NCBI GenBank assembly: GCA_013368375.1
Contig: JAACJP010000090.1
Location: 1 to 27,463 of the forward strand
From: Tricholomella constricta
Lineage: Eukaryota > Basidiomycota > Agaricomycetes > Agaricales > Lyophyllaceae
Length of the DNA stretch: 27,463 bases
Direction: 5' to 3'
Part shown: one piece after another, positions 9,438-22,559 of the stretch
How the letters are laid out: each line of letters starts with the position of its first letter
Numbering within the stretch: position 1 is the stretch's first letter
Made by a program: the position numbers and the translations under genes
Notes under the pieces: generated by a model
Told to the model about the DNA's origin: nothing
Databases searched by the model: none
The model's input: the letters and a program-made list of their open reading frames with translations, nothing else

Positions 9438-12400
9438 TCCGAGTGTGCGCATATGTATTCCAGTGCGCAGATGAATATTCTGGGTGTATGCGGAGAGTGC
9501 GCATACATATTCCAGTGCGCAGATACATATTCAAGGTGTATTCACGTATTCCAGTGCGCGGATACGTACTCAAGGTGTATTCCAAGAGTGCGCATACGTA
9601 TTCCAGTGCGCGGATACATCTTCAAGGTGTATGCGGAGAGTGTGCATACATATTCCAGTGCGCAGATACATATTTGAGGTGTATTCACGTATTCCAGTGC
9701 GGGGATACATATTCAAGGTGTATTCCGAGTGTGCGCATATGTATTCCAGTGCGCAGATGAATATTCTGGGTGTATGCGGAGAGTGCGCATACTTATTCCA
9801 GTGCGCCGATGAATATTCAAGGTGTATTCACGTATTCCAGTGCGCGGATACATATTCAAGGTGTATTCCGAGAGTGCGCATACGTATTCCAGTGCGCAAA
9901 TGAATATTCAAGGTGTATTCCGAGAGTGCGCATATGTATTCCAGTGCACAGGTGAATATTCTGGGTGTATGCGGAGAGTGAGCATACATATTCCAGTGCG
10001 CTGATACATATTCAAGGTGTATTCCGAGTGTGCGCATATGTATTCCAGTGCGCAGCTGAATATTCTGGGTGTATGCGGAGAGTGCGCATACATATTCCAG
10101 TGCGCAGATACATATTCAAGGTATATTCACGTATTCCAGTGCGCGGATACGTACTCAAGGTGTATTCCAAGAGTGCGCATATGTATTCCAGTGCGCAGCT
10201 GAATATTCTGGGTGTATGCGGAGAGTGCGCATACATATTCCAGTGCGCAGATACATATTCAAGGTATATTCACGTATTCCAGTGCGCGGATACGTACTCA
10301 AGGTGTATTCCAAGAGTGCGCATACGTATTCCAGTGCGCGGATACATATTCAAGGTGTATTCCGAGAGTGTGCATATGTATTCCAGTGCGCGGATACATT
10401 TTCACACTGTATTCCGAGAGTGTGCATACATATTCCAGTGCGCCGATGAATATTCAAGGTGTATTCACGTATTCCAGTGCGCGGATACATATTCAAGGTG
10501 TATTCGGAGAGTGCGCATACGTATTCCAGTGCGCAGATACATTTTCACGCTGTATTCCGAGAGTGCGCATATGTATTCCAGTGCGCAGATGAATATTCAA
10601 GGTGTATTCCGAGAGTGCGCATATGTATTCCAGTGCGCGGATACATTTTCACACTGTATTCCGAGAGTGTGCATACATATTCCAGTGCGCCGATGAATAT
10701 TCAAGGTGTATTCACGTATTCCAGTGCGGGGATACATATTCAAGGTGTATTCTGAGAGTGCGCATATGTATTCCAGTGCGCAGATGAATATTCAAGGTGT
10801 ATTCCGAGAGTGCGCATACATATTCCAGTGCGCAGATACATATTCAAGGTGTTTTCTGAGAGTGCGCATATGTTTTCCAGTGCGCAGATGAATATTCAAG
10901 GTGTATTCACGTATTCCAGTGCGAGGATACATATTCAAGCTGTATTCCGAGAGGGCGCATACATATTCCAGTGCGCAGATGAATATTCTGGGTGTATGCG
11001 GAAAGTGTGCATGCATATTCCAGTGCGCAGATACATATTCGAGGTGTATTCACATATTCCAGTGCGGGGATACATATTCAAGGTGTATTCCGAGAGTGCG
11101 CATACGTATTCCAGTGCGCAGATACATTTTCACGCTGTATTCCGAGAGTGCGCATATGTATTCCAGTGCGCAGATGAATATTCAAGGTGTATTCCGAGAG
11201 TGCGCATACATATTCTAGTGCGCAGATACATATTCAAGGTGTATTCATGTATTCCAGTGCGCGGATACATATTCAAGGTGTATTCACGTATTCCAGTGCG
11301 CGGATATATATTCAAGGTGTATTCCGAGAGTGCGCATATGTATTCCAGTGCGCAGATACATATGCAAGGTGTATTCACGTATTCCAGTGCGCCGATGAAT
11401 ATTCAAGGTGTATTCACGTATTCCAGTGCGGGGATACATATTCAAGGTGTATTCTGAGAGTGCGCATATGTATTCCAGTGCGCAGATGAATATTCAAGGT
11501 GTATTCCGAGAGTGCGCATACATATTCCAGTGCGCAGATACATATTCAAGGTGTTTTCTGAGAGTGCGCATATGTTTTCCAGTGCGCAGATGAATATTCA
11601 AGGTGTATTCACGTATTCCAGTGCGAGGATACATATTCAAGCTGTATTCCGAAAGGGCGCATACATATTCCAGTGCGCAGATGATTATTCTGGGTGTATG
11701 CGGAGAGTGTGCATGCATATTCCAGTGCGCAGATACATATTCGAGGTGTATTCACATATTCCAGTGCGCGGATACATATTCAAGGTGTATTCCGAGAGTG
11801 CGCATACGTATTCCAGTGCGCAGATACATATTCAAGGTGTATTCTGAGAGTGCGCATATGTATTTCAGTGCGCAGATGAAAATTCAAGGTGTATTCACAT
11901 ATTCCAGTGCGCGGATACATATTCAAGGTGTATTCCGAGAGTGCGCATACGTATTCCAGTGCGCAGATATATTTTCACGCTGTATTCCGAGAGTGCGCAT
12001 ATGTATTCCAGTGCGCAGATGAATATTCAAGGTGTACTCCGAGAGTGCGCATATGTATTCCAGTGAGCGGATACATATTCAAGGTGTATGCGGACAATGC
12101 GCACACATATTGCAGTGCGCAGATACATATTTGAGGTGTATTCACATATTCCAGTGCCCGGATACGTACTCAAGGTGTATTCCGAGAGTGCGCAGATGTA
12201 TTCCAGTGCGCAGATACATATTCGAGGTGTATTCACATATTCCAGTGCGCGGATACATATTCAAGGTGTATTCCGAGAGTGCGCATACGTATTCCAGTGC
12301 GCAGATACATTTTCACGCTGTATTCCGAGAGTGCGCATGTGTATTCCAGTGCGCAGATGAATATTCTGGGTGTATGCGGAGAGTGTGCATACATATTCCA

Positions 12401-12599
12401 GTGCGCAGATACATATTCGAGGTGTATTCACATATTCCAGTGCGCGGATACATATTCAAGGTGTATTCCGAGAGTGCGCATACATATTCCAGTGCGCCGA
12501 TGAATATTCAAGGTGTATTCACGTATTCCAGTGCGCGGATACATATTCAAGGTGTATTCCGAGAGTGCGCATACGTATTCCAGTGCGCAGATACATTTT

Positions 12600-15500
12600 C
12601 ACGCTGTATTCCGAGAGTGCGCATATGTATTCCAGTGCGCAGATGAATATTCAAGGTGTATTCCGAGAGTGCGCATACATATTCCAGTGCGCCGATGAAT
12701 ATTCAAGGTGTATTCACGTATTCCAGTGCGCGGATACATATTCAAGGTGTATTCCGAGAGTGCGCATACATATTCCAGTGCGCCGATGAATATTCAAGGT
12801 GTATTCACGTATTCCAGTGCGCGGATACATATTCAAGGTGTATTCCGAGAGTGCGCATACGTATTCCAGTGCGCAGATACATATTCAAGGTGTATTCCGA
12901 GAGTGCACATACGTATTCCAGTGCGCAGATACATATTCAAGGTGTATTCTGAGAGTGTGCATATGTATTTCAGTGCGTAGATGAAAATTCAAGGTGTATT
13001 CACGTATTCCAGTGCACAGATACATATTCAAGGTGTATTCCGAGAGTGCGCATATGTATTCCAGTGCGCAGATACATTTTCACGCTGTATTCCGAGAGTG
13101 CGCATATGTAGTCCAGTGCGCACATGAATATTCAAGGTGTATTCCGAGAGTGCGCATATGTATTCCAGTGCGCGGATACATTTTCACACTGTATTCCGAG
13201 AGTGTGCATACATATTCCGGTGCGCAGATGAATATTCAAGGTGTATTCACATATTCCAGTGCGCGGATACATATTCAAGGTGTATTCCGAGAGTGCGCAT
13301 ATGTATTCCAGTGCGCAGATGAATATTCAAGGTGTATTCCGAGAGTGCGCATACCTATTCCAGTGCGCAGATACATATTCAAGGTGTTTTCTGAGAGTGC
13401 GCATATGTTTTCCAGTGCGCAGATGAATATTCAAGGTGTATTCACGTATTCCAGTGCGAGGATACATATTCAAGCTGTATTCCGAAAGGGCGCATACATA
13501 TTCCAGTGCGCAGATGAATATTCTGGGTGTATGCGGAGAGTGTGCATGCATATTCCAGTGCGCAGATACATATTCGAGGTGTATTCACATATTCCAGTGC
13601 GCGGATACATATTCAAGGTGTATTCGAGAGTGCGCATACGTATTCCAGTGCGCAGATACATATTCAAGGTGTTTTCTGAGAGTGCGCATATGTTTTCCAG
13701 TGCGCAGATGAAAATTCAAGGTGTATTCACATATTCCAGTGCGCGGATACATATTCAAGGTGTATTCCGAGAGTGCGCATACGTATTCCAGTGCGCAGAT
13801 ATATTTTCACGCTGTATTCCGAGAGTGCGCATATGTATTCCAGTGCGCAGATGAATATTCAAGGTGTACTCCGAGAGTGCGCATATGTATTCCAGTGAGC
13901 GGATACATATTCAAGGTGTATGCGGACAATGTGCACACATATTGCAGTGCGCAAATACATATTTGAGGTGTATTCACATATTCCAGTGCCCGGATACGTA
14001 CTCAAGGTGTATTCCGAGAGTGCGCAGATGTATTCCAGTGCGCAGATACATATTCGAGGTGTATTCACATATTCCAGTGCGCGGATACATATTCAAGGTG
14101 TATTCCGAGAGTGCGCATACGTATTCCAGTGCGCAGATACATTTTCACGCTGTATTCCGAGAGTGCGCATATGTATTCCAGTGCGCAGATGAATATTCAA
14201 GGTGTATTCCGAGAGTGCGCATACATATTCCAGTGCGCCGATGAATATTCAAGGTGTATTCACGTATTCCAGTGCGCGGATACATATTCAAGGTGTATTC
14301 CGAGAGTGCGCATACATATTCCAGTGCGCCGATGAATATTCAAGGTGTATTCACGTATTCCAGTGCGCGGATACATATTCAAGGTGTATTCCGAGAGTGC
14401 GCATACGTATTCCAGTGCGCAGATACATATTCAAGGTGTATTCCGAGAGTGCACATACGTATTCCAGTGCGCAGATACATATTCAAGGTGTATTCTGAGA
14501 GTGTGCATATGTATTTCAGTGCGTAGATGAAAATTCAAGGTGTATTCACGTATTCCAGTGCACAGATACATATTCAAGGTGTATTCCGAGAGTGCGCATA
14601 TGTATTCCAGTGCGCAGATACATTTTCACGCTGTATTCCGAGAGTGCGCATATGTAGTCCAGTGCGCACATGAATATTCAAGGTGTATTCCGAGAGTGCG
14701 CATATGTATTCCAGTGCGCGGATACATTTTCACACTGTATTCCGAGAGTGTGCATACATATTCCGGTGCGCAGATGAATATTCAAGGTGTATTCACATAT
14801 TCCAGTGCGCGGATACATATTCAAGGTGTATTCCGAGAGTGCGCATATGTATTCCAGTGCGCAGATGAATATTCAAGGTGTATTCCGAGAGTGCGCATAC
14901 CTATTCCAGTGCGCAGATACATATTCAAGGTGTTTTCTGAGAGTGCGCATATGTTTTCCAGTGCGCAGATGAATATTCAAGGTGTATTCACGTATTCCAG
15001 TGCGAGGATACATATTCAAGCTGTATTCCGAAAGGGCGCATACATATTCCAGTGCGCAGATGAATATTCTGGGTGTATGCGGAGAGTGTGCATGCATATT
15101 CCAGTGCGCAGATACATATTCGAGGTGTATTCACATATTCCAGTGCGCGGATACATATTCAAGGTGTATTCGAGAGTGCGCATACGTATTCCAGTGCGCA
15201 GATACATATTCAAGGTGTTTTCTGAGAGTGCGCATATGTTTTCCAGTGCGCAGATGAAAATTCAAGGTGTATTCACATATTCCAGTGCGCGGATACATAT
15301 TCAAGGTGTATTCCGAGAGTGCGCATACGTATTCCAGTGCGCAGATATATTTTCACGCTGTATTCCGAGAGTGCGCATATGTATTCCAGTGCGCAGATGA
15401 ATATTCAAGGTGTACTCCGAGAGTGCGCATATGTATTCCAGTGAGCGGATACATATTCAAGGTGTATGCGGACAATGTGCACACATATTGCAGTGCGCAA

Positions 15501-15690
15501 ATACATATTTGAGGTGTATTCACATATTCCAGTGCCCGGATACGTACTCAAGGTGTATTCCGAGAGTGCGCAGATGTATTCCAGTGCGCAGATACATATT
15601 CGAGGTGTATTCACATATTCCAGTGCGCGGATACATATTCAAGGTGTATTCCGAGAGTGCGCATACGTATTCCAGTGCGCAGATACATTT
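12600..15690 (+). repeat. Tandem 1546-bp higher-order repeat
   Basis: Two adjacent blocks of 1546 bp match base for base wherever I compared them, including rare private variants: GCGTAGATGAAAATT (12976 and 14522), GTAGTCCAGTGCGCACAT (13108 and 14654) and a one-base-shortened TATTCGAGAGTGCG (13621 and 15167). The 1546-bp length equals 13 x 115 plus the 51-bp shortened monomer. A third, truncated relative carrying the GTAGTCC variant starts at about 20885. Block ends are approximate. Confidence 0.8.
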
Positions 15691-18600
15691 TCACGCTGTA
15701 TTCCGAGAGTGCGCATGTGTATTCCAGTGCGCAGATGAATATTCTGGGTGTATGCGGAGAGTGTGCATACATACTCCAGTGCGCAGATACATATTCGAGG
15801 TGTATTCACATATTCCAGTGCGCGGATACATATTCAAGGTGTATTCCGAGAGTGCGCATACATATTCCAGTGCGCAGATACATTTTCACGCTGTATTCCG
15901 AGAGTGCGCATATGTATTCCAGTGCGCAGATGAATATTCAAGGTGTATTCCGAGAGTGCGCATACATATTCCAGTGCGCAGATACATATTCGAGGTGTAT
16001 TCACATATTCGAGTGCGCGGATACATATTCAAGGTGTATTCCGAGAGTGCGCATACATATTCCAGTGCGCAGATACATTTTCACGCTGTATTCCGAGAGT
16101 GCGCATATGTATTCCAGTGCGCAGATGAATATTCAAGGTGTATTCCGAGAGTGAGCATACATATTCCAGTGCGCTGATACATATTCAAGGTGTATTCTGA
16201 GAGTGCGCATATGTATTCCAGTGCGCAGATGAATATTCTGGGTGTATGCGGAGAGTGTGCATACATATTCCAGTGCGCAGATACATATTTGAGGTGTATT
16301 CACGTATTCCAGTGCGGGGATACATATTCAAGGTGTATTCCGAGAGTGCGCATATGTATTCCAGTGCGCAAATGAATATTCAAGGTGTATTCCGAGAGTG
16401 CGCATATGTATTCCAGTGCGCAGATGAATATTCTGGGTGTATTCCGAGAGTGCGCATACATATTCCAGTGCGCAGATACATATTCAAGGTGTATTCATGT
16501 ATTCCAGTGCGCGGATACATATTCAAGGTGTATTCCGAGAGTGCGCATACGTATTCCAGTGCGCAGATGAATATTCAGGGTGTATTCCGAGAGTGCGCAT
16601 ACGTATTCCAGTGCGCGGATACGTACTCAAGGTGTATTCCAAGAGTGCGCATATGTATTCCAGTGCGCGGATACATTTTCACACTGTATTGCGAGAGTGT
16701 GCATACATATTCCAGTGCGCCGATGAATATTCAAGGTGTATTCACGTATTCCAGTGCGCGGATACATATTCAAGGTGTATTCCGAGAGTGCGCATACGTA
16801 TTCCAGTGCGCAGATACATTTTCACGCTGTATTCCGAGAGTGCGCATATGTATTCCAGTGCGCAGATGAATATTCAAGGTGTATTCCGAGAGTGCGCATA
16901 CATATTCCAGTGCGCAGATACATATTCAAGGTGTTTTCTGAGAGTGCGCATATGTATTTCAGTGCGCAGATGAAAATTCAAGGTGTATTCACATATTCCA
17001 GTGCGCGGATACATATTCAAGGTGTATTCCGAGAGTGCGCATACATATTCCAGTGCGCAGATACATTTTCACGCTGTATTCCGAGAGTGCGCATATGTAT
17101 TCCAGTGCGCAGATGAATATTCAAGGTGTATTCCGAGAGTGCGCATACATATTCCAGTGCGCAGATGAATATTCTGGGTGTATGCGGAGAGTGTGCATGC
17201 ATATTCCAGTGCGCAGATACATATTCGAGGTGTATTCACATATTCCAGTGCGGGGATACATATTCAAGGTGTATTCCGAGAGTGCGCATACGTATTCCAG
17301 TGCGCAGATACATTTTCACGCTGTATTCCGAGAGTGCGCATATGTATTCCAGTGCGCAGATGAATATTCTGGGTGTATTCCGAGAGTGCGCATACATATT
17401 CTAGTGCGCAGATACATATTCAAGGTGTATTCATGTATTCCAGTGCGCAGATACATATTCAAGGTGTATTCACGTATTCCAGTGCGCGGATATATATTCA
17501 AGGTGTATTCCGAGAGTGCGCAGATGTATTCCAGTGCACAGATACATATTCAAGGTGTATTCCGAGAGTGCGCATATGTATTCCAGTGCGCGGATACATT
17601 TTCACACTGTATTGCGAGAGTGTGCATACATATTCCAGTGCGCCGATGAATATTCAAGGTGTATTCACGTATTCCAGTGCGCGGATACATATTCAAGGTG
17701 TATTCCGAGAGTGCGCATACGTATTCCAGTGCGCAGATACATTTTCACGCTGTATTCCGAGAGTGCGCATATGTATTCCAGTGCGCAGATGAATATTCTG
17801 GGTGTATGCGGAGAGTGTGCATGCATATTCCAGTGCGCAGATACATATTCGAGGTGTATTCACATATTCCAGTGCGCGGATACATATTCAAGGTGTATTC
17901 GAGAGTGCGCATACGTATTCCAGTGCGCAGATACATATTCAAGGTGTTTTCTGAGAGTGCGCATATGTTTTCCAGTGCGCAGATGAAAATTCAAGGTGTA
18001 TTCACATATTCCAGTGCGCGGATACGTACTCAAGGTGTATTCCAAGAGTGCGCATACGTATTCCAGTGCGCGGATACATATTCAAGGTGTATTCCGAGAG
18101 TGCGCATATGTATTCCAGTGCGCGGATACATTTTCACACTGTATTCCGAGAGTGTGCATACATATTCCAGTGCGCCGATGAATATTCAAGGTGTATTCAC
18201 GTATTCCAGTGCGCGGATACATATTCAAGGTGTATTCTGAGAGTGCGCATATGTATTCCAGTGCGCAGATACATATTCAAGGTGTATTCACGTATTCCAG
18301 TGCGCCGATGAATATTCAAGCTGTATTCACGTATTCCAGTGCGGGGATACATATTCAAGGTGTATTCCGAGAGTGCGCATACATATTCCAGTGCGCAGAT
18401 ACATATTCAAGGTGTATTCTGAGAGTGCGCATATGTATTTCAGTGCGCAGATGAAAATTCAAGGTGTATTCACATATTCCAGTGCGCGGATACATATTCA
18501 AGGTGTATTCCGAGAGTGCGCATACGTATTCCAGTGCGCAGATATATTTTCACGCTGTATTCCGAGAGTGCGCATATGTATTCCAGTGCGCAGATGAATA

Positions 18601-21600
18601 TTCAAGGTGTACTCCGAGAGTGCGCATATGTATTCCAGTGAGCGGATACATATTCAAGGTGTATGCGGACAATGCGCACACATATTGCAGTGCGCAGATA
18701 CATATTTGAGGTGTATTCACATATTCCAGTGCCCGGATACGTACTCAAGGTGTATTCCGAGAGTGCGCAGATGTATTCCAGTGCGCAGATACATATTCGA
18801 GGTGTATTCACATATTCCAGTGCGCGGATACATATTCAAGGTGTATTCCGAGAGTGCGCATACGTATTCCAGTGCGCAGATACATTTTCACGCTGTATTC
18901 CGAGAGTGCGCATGTGTATTCCAGTGCGCAGATGAATATTCTGGGTGTATGCGGAGAGTGTGCATACATATTCCAGTGCGCAGATACATATTCGAGGTGT
19001 ATTCACATATTCGAGTGCGCGGATACATATTCAAGGTGTATTCCGAGAGTGCGCATACATATTCCAGTGCGCAGATACATTTTCACGCTGTATTCCGAGA
19101 GTGCGCATATGTATTCCAGTGCGCAGATGAATATTCAAGGTGTATTCCGAGAGTGCGCATACATATTCCAGTGCGCCGATGAATATTCAAGGTGTATTCA
19201 CGTATTCCAGTGCGGGGATACATATTCAAGGTGTATTCTGAGAGTGCGCATATGTATTCCAGTGCGCAGATGAATATTCAAGGTGTATTCTGAGAGTGCG
19301 CATACATATTCCAGTGCGCAGATACATATTCAAGGTGTTTTCTGAGAGTGCGCATATGTATTTCAGTGCGCAGATGAAAATTCAAGGTGTATTCACATAT
19401 TCCAGTGCGCGGATACATATTCAAGGTGTATTCCGAGAGTGCGCATACATATTCCAGTGCGCAGATACATTTTCACGCTGTATTCCGAGAGTGCGCATAT
19501 GTATTCCAGTGCGCAGATGAATATTCAAGGTGTATTCCGAGAGTGCGCATACATATTCCAGTGCGCAGATACATATTCAAGGTGTATTCATGTATTCCAG
19601 TGCGCGGATACATATTCAAGGTGTATTCCGAGAGTGCGCATATGTATTCCAGTGCGCAGATGAATATTCAGGGTGTATTCCGAGAGTGCGCATACGTATT
19701 CCAGTGCGCGGATACGTACTCAAGGTGTATTCCAAGAGTGCGCATATGTATTCCAGTGCGCGGATACATTTTCACACTGTATTCCGAGAGTGTGCATACA
19801 TATTCCAGTGCGCCGATGAATATTCAAGGTGTATTCACGTATTCCAGTGCGCGGATACATATTCAAGGTGTATTCCAGGAGTGCGCATACGTATTCCAGT
19901 GCGCAGATACATTTTCACGCTGTATTCCGAGAGTGCGCATATGTATTCCAGTGCGCAGATGAATATTCAAGGTGTATTCCGAGAGTGCGCATATGTATTC
20001 CAGTGCGCGGATACATTTTCACACTGTATTCCGAGAGTGTGCATACATATTCCAGTGCGCCGATGAATATTCAAGGTGTATTCCGAGAGTGCGCATACAT
20101 ATTCCAGTGCGCAGATACATATTCAAGGTGTTTTCTGAGAGTGCGCATATGTATTTCAGTGCGCAGATGAAAATTCAAGGTGTATTCACATATTCCAGTG
20201 CGCGGATACATATTCAAGGTGTATTCCGAGAGTGCGCATACATATTCCAGTGCGCAGATACATTTTCACACTGTATTCCGAGAGTGTGCATACATATTCC
20301 AGTGCGCCGATGAATATTCAAGGTGTATTCACGTATTCCAGTGCGCGGATACATATTCAAGGTGTATTCCGAGAGTGCGCATACGTATTCCAGTGCGCAG
20401 ATACATTTTCACGCTGTATTCCGAGAGTGCGCATATGTATACCAGTGCGCAGATGAATATTCAAGGTGTATTCCGAGAGTGCGCATATGTATTCCAGTGC
20501 GCGGATACATTTTCACACTGTATTCCGAGAGTGTGCATACATATTCCAGTGCGCCGATGAATATTCAAGGTGTATTCACGTATTCCAGTGCGGGGATACA
20601 TATTCAAGGTGTATTCTGAGAGTGCGCATAAGTATTCCAGTGCGCAGATACATATTCTGGGTGTATGCGGAGAGTGTGCATACATATTCCAGTGCGCAGA
20701 TACATATTTGAGGTGTATTCACGTATTCCAGTGCGGGGATACATTTTCAAGGTGTATTCCGAGAGTGCGCATACGTATTCCAGTGCGCAGATACATATTC
20801 AAGGTGTATTCTGAGAGTGCGCATATGTATTTCAGTGCGCAGATGAATATTCAAGGTGTATTCACGTATTCCAGTGCGCGGATAGAGTGCGCATATGTAG
20901 TCCAGTGCGCACATGAATATTCAAGGTGTATTCCGAGAGTGCGCATATGTATTCCAGTGCGCGGATACATTTTCACACTGTATTCCGAGAGTGTGCATAC
21001 ATATTCCGGTGCGCAGATGAATATTCAAGGTGTATTCACATATTCCAGTGCGCGGATACATATTCAAGGTGTATTCCGAGAGTGCGCATACGTATTCCAG
21101 TGCGCAGATGAATATTCAAGGTGTATTCCGAGAGTGCGCATACCTATTCCAGTGCGCAGATACATATTCAAGGTGTTTTCTGAGAGTGCGCATATGTTTT
21201 CCAGTGCGCAGATGAATATTCAAGGTGTATTCACGTATTCCAGTGCGAGGATACATATTCAAGCTGTATTCCGAAAGGGCGCATACATATTCCAGTGCGC
21301 AGATGAATATTCTGGGTGTATGCGGAGAGTGTGCATGCATATTCCAGTGCGCAGATACATATTCGAGGTGTATTCACATATTCCAGTGCGCGGATACATA
21401 TTCAAGGTGTATTCCGAGAGTGCGCATACGTATTCCAGTGCGCAGATACATATTCAAGGTGTTTTCTGAGAGTGCGCATATGGTTTCCAGTGCGCAGATG
21501 AAAATTCAAGGTGTATTCACATATTCCAGTGCGCGGATACATATTCAAGGTGTATTCCGAGAGTGCGCATACGTATTCCAGTGCGCAGATATATTTTCAC

Positions 21601-22513
21601 GCTGTATTCCGAGAGTGCGCATATGTATTCCAGTGCGCAGATGAATATTCAAGGTGTACTCCGAGAGTGCGCATATGTATTCCAGTGAGCGGATACATAT
21701 TCAAGGTGTATGCGGACAATGTGCACACATATTGCAGTGCGCAAATACATATTTGAGGTGTATTCACATATTCCAGTGCCCGGATACGTACTCAAGGTGT
21801 ATTCCGAGAGTGCGCAGATGTATTCCAGTGCGCAGATACATATTCGAGGTGTATTCACATATTCCAGTGCGCGGATACATATTCAAGGTGTATTCCGAGA
21901 GTGCGCATACGTATTCCAGTGCGCAGATACATTTTCACGCTGTATTCCGAGAGTGCGCATGTGTATTCCAGTGCGCAGATGAATATTCTGGGTGTATGCG
22001 GAGAGTGTGCATACATATTCCAGTGCGCAGATACATATTCGAGGTGTATTCACATATTCCAGTGCGCGGATACATATTCAAGGTGTATTCCGAGAGTGCG
22101 CATACATATTCCAGTGCGCAGATACATTTTCACGCTGTATTCCGAGAGTGCGCATATGTATTCCAGTGCGCAGATGAATATTCAAGGTGTATTCCGAGAG
22201 TGCGCATACGTATTCCAGTGCGCAGATGAATATTCAGGGTGTATGCGGAGAGTGCACATACCTATTCCAGTGCGCAGATACATATTCGAGGTGTATTCAC
22301 GTATTCCAGTGCGCGGATACATATTCAAGGTGTATTCCGAGAGTGCGCAGATGTATTCCAGTGCGCAAATGAATATTCAAGGTGTATTCACGTATTCCAG
22401 TGCACGGATACATATTCAAGGTATATTCCGAGAGTGCGCATATGTATTCCAGTGCGCGGATACATTTTCACACTGTATTCCGAGAGTGTGCATACATATT
22501 CCAGTGCGCCGAT

Positions 22514-22559
22514 GAATATTCAAGGTGTAACGCATTCTCCGTATACACCTTGAATATGT
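22514..22559. repeat. Satellite inversion centre (short hairpin)
   Basis: ATATTCAAGGTGTA (to 22529) faces its perfect reverse complement TACACCTTGAATAT (from 22544) across 14 bases. Similarity continues outward on both sides into CCAGTG(C/A)GC against GC(T/G)CACTGG. This is where the array changes strand. Confidence 0.85.

Larger units (their letters stand above)
4975..22529 (+). repeat. 17.5-kb satellite array, 52-bp and 39-bp monomers
   Basis: Head-to-tail monomers fill the stretch without interruption. The 52-bp form has three sub-blocks: TATTCCGAGAGTGCGCATACG, TATTCCAGTGCGCAGATACA and TATTCAAGGTG. The 39-bp form has the first block reduced to TATTCACG, a loss of exactly 13 bp. Because the first two sub-blocks are related (TATTCC..TGCGCA), the 52-mer itself probably arose by internal duplication. 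Common linked variants are TTCTGGGTGTATGCGGAGAG and TTTTCACGCTGTATTCC. From length alone I estimate several hundred monomers. Long open frames exist on both strands, but they come from stop-poor monomers and are not annotated as genes. A centromeric, subtelomeric or purely selfish array are all possible. Confidence 0.97.

Noticed and set aside
20570..21469. 299-codon forward frame and dozens of similar frames throughout the array as protein genes
   Set aside because: All consist of the same permuted repeat peptide, occur in every forward frame and partly in reverse, and follow from the monomer composition. There is no domain, unique sequence or start context.
4975..22529. CRISPR-like array
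   Set aside because: There are no unique spacers between constant repeats; the entire unit is repeated, and the surrounding genes are eukaryotic.
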